A stretch of DNA of 64,000 nt from positions 124,001 to 188,000 of the forward strand of contig NZ_LMQB01000027.1 of the NCBI RefSeq assembly GCF_001424045.1. The letters run 5' to 3'. Position numbers and translations under genes: made by a program. Below are positions 58,927 to 64,000 of this stretch, one piece after another (position 1 is the first letter of the stretch; every line of letters begins with the position of its first letter). This DNA is from Rhizobium sp. Leaf371 (GTDB lineage Bacteria; Pseudomonadota; Alphaproteobacteria; Rhizobiales; Rhizobiaceae). A model generated the notes under the pieces. It did no database searches. It was not told where the DNA came from and saw only the letters and a list, made by a program, of their open reading frames with translations.

Positions 58927-59943
58927 ATGTCGCTGAACAACTCGAACGCACCGTCCTCTCCGGATACCGCCGGCGGACTCCCGGAGGATGGCCGGCCCGT
59001 GCGTCGTCGCCTCGGCTGGCTGGATGTCGTGCGCGGCATCGCGATCCTCGCCATGGCGAGCTATCATTTCTCCTGGGATCTCGAATATTTCGGATATCTC
59101 GCGCCCGGCACGGTGGGCATCGGGCTGTTCAAATACTATGCCCGCGGGATCGCCAGCAGCTTCCTGCTGCTGGCCGGCTTCAGCCTCGTGCTCGGCCATT
59201 TCCCCCGCTTTCGCCGCCGCCCGTTCCTCATCCGCTTCGCGAAGGTCGCGGCAGCCGCCGCCGTCATCAGCGTTGCAACCTGGTTCGCCTTTCCCACGGG
59301 CTTCATCTTTTTCGGCATTCTCCACGCGATCGCGGCAGCAAGCCTCATCGGCCTCCTGTTTCTGCGCCTTCCCGTCGCCGTCACGCTTCTTACGGCCCTC
59401 GCCGCGTTCCTGGCCCCCTTCTATCTGCGGTCCGCTGTCTTCGACCTCCCCGCCTTGTGGTGGGTCGGGCTGTCGGAAACGCTTCCACGATCGAACGATT
59501 ACGTCCCGCTCCTGCCCTGGCTCGCGCCGTTTCTGACCGGCATCGCACTGGGCCGGATCGCCCTTGCGAAAGGCTGGCTGGACACGGCCAGAGCGCCCGA
59601 ACGTCCGGCAGGTTCCATCAAACGGGGACTTGCGTTCGCCGGTCGCCACAGCCTGCCGATCTATCTTATCCACCAGCCGCTGCTGTTCTCGCTGGTGGCG
59701 CTTTTCGCCATGATCCATCCGGCAGCGCGGCCCGATCCGCGCCCGGCCTTCCAGTCGAGCTGCATGGCGACCTGTACCGGCGACCAGACGCAGGCATTCT
59801 GCGCACGTTTCTGCGGCTGCACGCTGGACAGGCTGGTCGAACGAAACCTTCTCGATCCCCTCGACCAAGGTCAGATCGACGTGCAGACGGATAGCCGGAT
59901 CTCGGAGATCGCCGGCCAGTGCACGATGAAGGCGCAGGAGTAG
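58927..59943 (+). CDS. DUF1624/heparan-acetyltransferase-like membrane protein with Cys-rich tail
   Basis: Membrane protein of 338 residues in the DUF1624 (heparan-alpha-glucosaminide N-acetyltransferase-like) group. RLGWLDVVRGIAILAMASYHFSWDLEYFG is the start of the domain, followed by about seven membrane segments up to residue 263. After that comes an unusual hydrophilic tail with six cysteines: C279, C283, C292, C296, C298 and C332. Such a tail is not part of the core family as I know it. The start MSLNNSNAPS lies 16 codons inside a longer frame. It follows the DUF599 gene closely, so they may be co-expressed. Confidence 0.8.
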   Translation: MSLNNSNAPSSPDTAGGLPEDGRPVRRRLGWLDVVRGIAILAMASYHFSWDLEYFGYLAPGTVGIGLFKYYARGIASSFLLLAGFSLVLGHFPRFRRRPFLIRFAKVAAAAAVISVATWFAFPTGFIFFGILHAIAAASLIGLLFLRLPVAVTLLTALAAFLAPFYLRSAVFDLPALWWVGLSETLPRSNDYVPLLPWLAPFLTGIALGRIALAKGWLDTARAPERPAGSIKRGLAFAGRHSLPIYLIHQPLLFSLVALFAMIHPAARPDPRPAFQSSCMATCTGDQTQAFCARFCGCTLDRLVERNLLDPLDQGQIDVQTDSRISEIAGQCTMKAQE

Positions 59944-60012
59944 CGCCTCTAACGACAAACGCCGCGACAGGGGTCTGTCACGGCGAGAGGCGTTGGGGTG
60001 CTTGGATGTCGG

Positions 60013-60399
60013 TCAGGTGCCGACGCCGATTTCGGCAAGCCGCGTCAGGCAGGCCTCCTCGACATTGCTCATTTCCTCGAGCGTTTCCTCGATATCGCGG
60101 CGCTTCTGGATCAGTTCCGCCCGCTTGTCCTCGAGCCGCTTCATCATCAGGCGAAGCTGACCGGCTTCGCCTGGCGGCTCCTTGTACATCTGGATGATCT
60201 CGCGGATCTCCGAGATGCTGAAGCCGATGCGCCGTCCGCGCAGGATTTCCTTGATCAGATGCCGATCCGTCGCGCGGAAGAAACGGGTGCGCCCCCGCCG
60301 CTCGGGATGGATCAGCCCCTCGTCCTCGTAAAAACGAAGCGTTCGTGTCGAGACGCCGAATTCCCGTGTCAGTTCCGTAATGGTATAATACTTGTCCAA
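60013..60399 (-). CDS. MerR-family regulator, LiuR-like
   Basis: Transcriptional regulator of about 128 residues. The winged helix-turn-helix is complete (YYTITELTREFGVSTRTLRFYEDEGL then RRGRTRFFRATDRHLIKEILRGRRIGFSISEI) and a coiled coil (KRLEDKRAELIQKRRDIEETLEEM) allows dimer formation. It lacks the cysteines of metal sensors and resembles LiuR regulators of branched-chain amino-acid breakdown. The TTG start at 60399 is preferred: GAGG lies 6 bases upstream and the operator at 60438 sits over the only earlier ATG. Other starts at 60411 or 60438 are possible. No target genes are adjacent. Confidence 0.83.
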   Translation of the reverse strand: MDKYYTITELTREFGVSTRTLRFYEDEGLIHPERRGRTRFFRATDRHLIKEILRGRRIGFSISEIREIIQMYKEPPGEAGQLRLMMKRLEDKRAELIQKRRDIEETLEEMSNVEEACLTRLAEIGVGT

Positions 60400-60437
60400 A
60401 CTACGCCTCATCTGCCAGACCGAAATCCTGATCGACA

Positions 60438-60453
60438 TTTACGTAAAAGTCAA
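60438..60453 (-). promoter_or_regulatory. Candidate LiuR-type operator upstream of the MerR gene
   Basis: On the minus strand the sequence TTGACTTTTACGTAAA (60453 down to 60438) resembles the MerR/LiuR-family palindrome, as I recall it, with TTTACGTAAA as its symmetric core. It lies immediately upstream of the chosen start and would allow autoregulation. This was read by eye. Confidence 0.4.
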
Positions 60454-60633
60454 TGCGTACGCGTAAGTCGTCCCTAACGGGCCGATTGACGAGCGTGAAA
60501 TCGTGGCTTCAGCGATGCCGCCTGCAGTCGCTAAGGCATGGCGCGCCAAAAGGTGCAGCAATTGTCCAGAACGGCCTGCGTATCAACAATCACCTAAGGC
60601 GCAACACGCTAATCTGAGCAACCGCACCGCGCT

Positions 60634-62061
60634 TTAGTGGATGCCGAACCACCAGGAGGCCAGCCCGAGGAATGCGAAGAAGCCGGTGACATCCGTGACG
60701 GTCGTGACGAAGACGGCCGAGGAGACGGCCGGGTCCGCGCCGAACTTGTCGAGCAGCAGGGGAATGAAGATGCCGGCCAGCGCCGCCGCGATCATGTTGA
60801 TCAGCATGGCTGTGGCGATGATGCCGCCGATATCCGCGCTCTGGAACCACGTGCCCGCCGCAAGCCCGATGAGCAGCCCGAACAGAGCGCCGTTGATGAG
60901 GCCGACGCCCGCCTCGCGCCGGATAACCCGGAAAGCGTTGTGGATGTCGAGATCGCGCGTCGCCAGTGCGCGAACCGTCACCGTCATCGTCTGCGAACCC
61001 GCATTGCCACCCATGCCGGCCACGATGGGCATGAGAACGGCCAGCGCGACGATGTGCTCGATCGCCTTGTCGAAAAGACCGATCACCGAAGCCGCAAGGA
61101 TCGCGGTGAACAGATTGACCATCAGCCAGACGACACGCGAGCGCGAGGTATCGATGACCGAGTCGGACAGTTCTTCGTCGCCGACGCCGCCGAGGCGCAT
61201 GATGTCTTCCTCGGCCTCTTCCTGAATGACGTCGACGACGTCATCGATGGTGAGCACGCCGACGAGGCGCTGGTTCTCGTCGACCACGGCTGCCGAGAGC
61301 AGGTTGTACTGTTCGAAGACCTGCGCCGCCTCTTCCTGGTCCATTTCCGCCGGCACCGGATGGTTGGTCTCGCGCATGATCGACTCGATTTTCACCGAGC
61401 GCTTGGTGCGGAGAATACGATCGAGATCGATCGTCCCCAGCAGGCGGAAAGTCGGGTCGATCACGAAGATCTGGGTGAAGCTCTCGGGGAGTTCGGTGTC
61501 CTCGCGCATGTAGTCGATCGTCTGCCCGACCGTCCAGAACGGCGGCACGGCGACGAACTCCGTCTGCATGCGCCGGCCGGCAGTCGATTCGGGATAATCG
61601 AGCGAGCGGCGCAGGCGGACGCGCTCGGTGAAGGGCAGTTTGGCGAGGATCGCTTCCTGATCCTCCTGGTCCATGTCCTCGAGAATGTAGACGGCATCGT
61701 CCGAATCCATCTCGCCGAGGGCTGCGGCGATCTGCTCGTTCGGCAGATGCTCGACAATGTCGAGACGAATGGCCTCGTCCACCTCCGTCAGGGCCGAGAG
61801 ATCGAACTCGTCGCCGAGCAGCGACACCATCGCCCGGCGCTGCTCGGGGTTGATCGCTTCGAGAAGGTCGCCCATTTCGGACGCGTGAAGCCGCGCGACA
61901 TGCTGGCGCAGATAGAGCACGTCGCGATCGGCGATCGCGGCACCGACATGCATCAGATAGTCGGAACGAACCGATCCATCCTCGGCATAGATGTCGGCCC
62001 CGTCATAGGCATCATCCGTTTCGGGAACGCGCGTCTCCAGGTCGTCGCCGGTGTTGCTCAT
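60634..62061 (-). CDS. mgtE: Magnesium transporter MgtE
   Basis: Mg2+ channel of 475 residues. Order: a short acidic N-terminal extension, the MgtE N domain (LHASEMGDLLEAINPEQRRAMVSLLGDEF, DMDQEDQEAILAKLPF), two CBS domains (IESIMRETNHPVPAEMDQEEAAQVF then RLVGVLTIDDVVDVIQEEAEEDIMRL), a plug helix, then five membrane segments including NLFTAILAASVIGLFDKAI, ALAVLMPIVAGMGGNAGSQT and a GLINGALFGLLIGLAAGTWF region. It is on the minus strand, next to and upstream of the MerR gene but about 230 bases apart. Confidence 0.96.
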   Translation of the reverse strand: MSNTGDDLETRVPETDDAYDGADIYAEDGSVRSDYLMHVGAAIADRDVLYLRQHVARLHASEMGDLLEAINPEQRRAMVSLLGDEFDLSALTEVDEAIRLDIVEHLPNEQIAAALGEMDSDDAVYILEDMDQEDQEAILAKLPFTERVRLRRSLDYPESTAGRRMQTEFVAVPPFWTVGQTIDYMREDTELPESFTQIFVIDPTFRLLGTIDLDRILRTKRSVKIESIMRETNHPVPAEMDQEEAAQVFEQYNLLSAAVVDENQRLVGVLTIDDVVDVIQEEAEEDIMRLGGVGDEELSDSVIDTSRSRVVWLMVNLFTAILAASVIGLFDKAIEHIVALAVLMPIVAGMGGNAGSQTMTVTVRALATRDLDIHNAFRVIRREAGVGLINGALFGLLIGLAAGTWFQSADIGGIIATAMLINMIAAALAGIFIPLLLDKFGADPAVSSAVFVTTVTDVTGFFAFLGLASWWFGIH

Positions 62062-62400
62062 CTGCCCGCCTCGCGATCGTTCAGCCGTTTCCGGCGCCGG
62101 GGCGATGCCCGAGGCTCGAAGAAAGGCTCTGCCAGTGTCTCGATGGTTACAGACCGGAAACTAGGGCCGGCCGCACTCCCTGCTAGACCATGGACGTGCG
62201 CCGGTCCACCCAAGATGACGCTGCCGCAGACCATATCGAGAAAATTTGTTCAAGCTGTTGCAGAACCTCACAAATCGAAGTCAAATCCGCGCTCGTTCGA
62301 GCGCTGCACCGGCACTTTAAGGCATGGCGACCGCGGAACGGCGCGACCCCGATCGCGCTGCTCTGAACCATCCTCCAACGCGACCCTATGGGAGCTTCGC
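62062..62400. promoter_or_regulatory. Divergent intergenic region, mgtE / deformylase-like
   Basis: A 339-base gap between leftward mgtE and the rightward deformylase-like gene. No coding frame, M-box or other riboswitch was recognised. A short AT-rich patch at 62235-62260 (AAAATTTGTTC) could hold a promoter core. Function as a promoter region is inferred from orientation. Confidence 0.4.
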
Positions 62401-62916
62401 ATGCCGATCCGATCCATCATCCCTTTCCCGGATGCCCGCCTCAGAACACCGGCGGAACCGGTCACCACCTTCGATGGCGATCTCGCAGACCTGGCCACCG
62501 ATCTGCTCGACACCCTGCGCGCCGCGCCGGGCATCGGCATCACCGGCCCGCATATCGGCATTCTCCGCGCGATCACGGTCATCGAGATCGATGCGAAGGC
62601 CGGTCCGCGGATCTTCATCAACCCGGAGATCCTCAGCGCCTCCCGGGAAACCACCCGGCACATGGAAGGCAGTGTCTCCATGCCAGGCTTCACCGACGAG
62701 GTCGAGCGACCCGCCACGGTCACGGTCCGCTATCAGACCCTTGAAGGACTCTGGCAGGATGAGGAAGCGGACGGCCTGCTCGCGATCTGCCTGCAGCACG
62801 AGATCGACCAGATCAACGGCATCTTCTGGCTCCAGCGCCTGTCTCGGCTGAAGCGGGAGCGGATCGTGAAGAAATACGAGAAATCGTTACCTCGGCAGCG
62901 GCACGTCGCCATCTGA
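62401..62916 (+). CDS. Peptide deformylase-like protein lacking two metal ligands
   Basis: Protein of 171 residues aligned with peptide deformylase along its length, but with changed motifs. Motif I reads GIGITGPHIG (residues 44-53), with His in place of the usual Gln region. Motif II, EGCLS in active enzymes, is EGSVS at 89-93, so the zinc/iron-binding cysteine is S91. Motif III, HExxH, is H133-E134-I-D-Q137, so the second metal histidine is Gln. With two of three metal ligands lost it is unlikely to be a conventional deformylase. The start MPIRSIIPFP has no strong ribosome-binding site. Confidence 0.85.
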   Translation: MPIRSIIPFPDARLRTPAEPVTTFDGDLADLATDLLDTLRAAPGIGITGPHIGILRAITVIEIDAKAGPRIFINPEILSASRETTRHMEGSVSMPGFTDEVERPATVTVRYQTLEGLWQDEEADGLLAICLQHEIDQINGIFWLQRLSRLKRERIVKKYEKSLPRQRHVAI

Positions 62917-63167
62917 TCTGCGATGTTCCGTTGACCGCCTTGGTCAATCGACAGACGACCCGTTGACCGGAGCCGCTGCCCGCTGGACGTCATGACATGC
63001 GTCACGACCATATTGACGAGGTAAGCAAGAGCCACAGACCCGCGACGTCTATATGGGGGACGACCCGAACGATGGATGTCTGCGCTTGGAGCAAAGGAGC
63101 AAGGAACTGTTTCCGAGGCTTGGCCTGAAAGTCGGTTCGTCCAAAAACCAAAACACTGACAAGACAC

Positions 63168-63191
63168 AAAAAAACCGGCCTAAGCCGGTTT
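63168..63191 (-). terminator. Rho-independent terminator after tRNA-Leu
   Basis: On the minus strand AAACCGGC and GCCGGTTT pair around a TTAG loop and are followed by a run of T (TTTTTTTG). It directly follows the tRNA gene with a 4-base gap. Confidence 0.9.
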
Positions 63192-63195
63192 CTGT

Positions 63196-63280
63196 TGGTG
63201 CGGTCGAGAAGACTCGAACTTCCACGGGTTGCCCCACAGCGACCTCAACGCTGCGCGTCTACCAATTCCGCCACGACCGC
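63196..63280 (-). tRNA. tRNA-Leu (anticodon GAG)
   Basis: An 85-base tRNA including the encoded CCA end. Acceptor stem GCGGTCG pairs with CGACCGC; the D-arm is GCG...CGC around AATTGGTAGA; the anticodon stem CAGCG/CGCTG holds a TTGAGGT loop, giving GAG (positions 34-36), which reads CUC and CUU codons. A long variable arm (GGGGCAACCC type) marks it as a class II leucine tRNA. The T-arm is GGAAG-TTCGAGT-CTTCT. Fits and is well supported. Confidence 0.95.
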
Positions 63281-63569
63281 ATCGTGGTAGATCCGAATTG
63301 CTCCGGCGGGGGTGCATGTAGCAAAAGGATTTGGGGGGCACAAGGGCGGGATGCGGAAAAGTTGGCGGTGGTCAAAACTATTTCCAGGGCCTGTGGACAG
63401 AGCCGGGAATTCCGACTTTAACCCTTGATCACAAAGCCCCATCTAGAGGCGACCGATCGGCTGGCCGGGCCCGTGTCTGCACGGAGATACAGGCTCGATC
63501 CCACAGGACAACGAAACTGCGCGGCACGGGATTTTTCTCGGATGCCCCGCAGCATTTGCAGGAAGACCC
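63281..63569. promoter_or_regulatory. Region between tRNA-Leu and lipB
   Basis: About 289 bases with no supported gene. The tRNA promoter on the minus strand and the lipB promoter on the plus strand must both lie here; a purine-rich stretch around 63320-63380 is the most open part. Nothing else was seen. Confidence 0.35.
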
Positions 63570-64000
63570 ATGCAGCGCGACGCTCTCGAAAGTCGTTTCT
63601 TTGCCGTCGATGGTAACCCGCCCGTCCGCTGGCGGATTGCCGATGGACTCGTGCCCTACGACGTCGCCGTGGAGACGATGGAGCGCGAGGTGGCCGCCAT
63701 CGCGGCCGGTGAGGCGGATGAGCTCGTCTGGATGGTCGAGCATCCGCCGCTTTACACCGCGGGTACCAGCGCCGATTCGGCCGATCTCGTCATGCCCGAC
63801 CGCTTTCCGGTCTTTGCCACGGGGCGCGGCGGCGAGTACACCTATCATGGCCCGGGTCAGCGCGTGGTCTATGTCATGCTCGACCTGAAGCGACGCCGGC
63901 AGGACGTTCGCGCCTTCGTGGCGGCGCTGGAAGATCTCGTCATCCGCACGCTGGCCAGCATGAACGTCACCGGCGAGCGGCGCGAGGATCGCGTTGGCGT
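63570..64000 (+). CDS. lipB: Octanoyltransferase LipB, N-terminal part (cut by window edge)
   Basis: Transfers octanoyl from acyl carrier protein to lipoyl domains, the step before LipA. Only the first 143 codons are in the window. The frame shows [37 protein letters not shown], the conserved [23 protein letters not shown] and [16 protein letters not shown]. The start ATG ([10 protein letters not shown]) has an AGGAAG ribosome-binding site. It runs off the right edge in frame. Its usual substrates, the PDH lipoyl domains, are encoded at 15430-18220. Confidence 0.93.
   Translation, partial: MQRDALESRFFAVDGNPPVRWRIADGLVPYDVAVETMEREVAAIAAGEADELVWMVEHPPLYTAGTSADSADLVMPDRFPVFATGRGGEYTYHGPGQRVVYVMLDLKRRRQDVRAFVAALEDLVIRTLASMNVTGERREDRVG

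Noticed and set aside
60637-62400. Long plus-strand frame upstream of the deformylase-like gene
   Set aside because: It is antisense to mgtE and only the last part, from 62401, has protein-family character.
62062-62400. Magnesium riboswitch (M-box) before mgtE
   Set aside because: No conserved M-box core could be found by eye in the leader on the mgtE strand.

Overview
The window is a stretch of a high-GC alphaproteobacterial chromosome. The gene order dusB(nifR3)-ntrB-ntrC-ntrY-ntrX-hfq-hflX, the pdhA-pdhB-pdhC-lpdA-lipA block, and several families typical of the order (DUF1489, DUF2336, a bacterial transglutaminase-like cysteine protease, a PAS_5 protein, an IspD-IspF fusion) point to the Rhizobiaceae (Rhizobium, Agrobacterium or Sinorhizobium relatives). 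The species cannot be named from the sequence alone. There are no insertion sequences, phage genes or CRISPR arrays. Most of the window is core genome.

Layout. Positions 1-8482 (minus strand) hold the nitrogen-control cluster: dusB, NtrB/NtrC, NtrY/NtrX, the RNA chaperone Hfq and the start of HflX. Positions 8684-10404 (plus) hold the isoprenoid fusion ispDF and a CinA-type amidohydrolase with a 4-base overlap. Positions 10383-19279 (minus) are a lipoate and pyruvate dehydrogenase block: E1 alpha, lipoylated E1 beta, E2, E3, lipoyl synthase, plus an esterase, a RatA-like protein and a small kinase-like protein. Positions 19429-27669 (minus) are housekeeping genes: ftsB-like, eno, kdsA, pyrG, secG and tpiA, with a VOC protein, a small lipoprotein and an acetyltransferase between them.

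Positions 27813-33656 (minus) are the most unusual part. This is a compact run of a HAD-UbiA fusion, a DprE1-like flavoenzyme, a small SMR/EamA flippase, a sugar epimerase/dehydrogenase and a class III aminotransferase. It looks like a pathway for making and flipping a polyprenyl-phosphate-linked pentose, known from mycobacterial arabinan synthesis, but with an added aminotransferase.

Positions 33781-49000 mix parE, thrS, folE, hisI, yidD and an IscU-like scaffold with poorly known genes. Positions 49083-55980 hold a rhomboid protease, PAS_5 and PilZ proteins, a transglutaminase-like periplasmic protease, a D,D-carboxypeptidase with a SPOR domain, and a candidate small RNA near 50.2 kb. Positions 56059-64000 hold sdaA, two membrane proteins, a LiuR-like MerR regulator, mgtE, a peptide deformylase relative that has lost metal ligands, a tRNA-Leu(GAG) and the start of lipB. 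LipA and LipB together make the lipoyl cofactor used by the PDH subunits in this same window.

Start codons were chosen from family alignments recalled from memory, ribosome-binding sites and overlaps. Where several are possible the entry says so.
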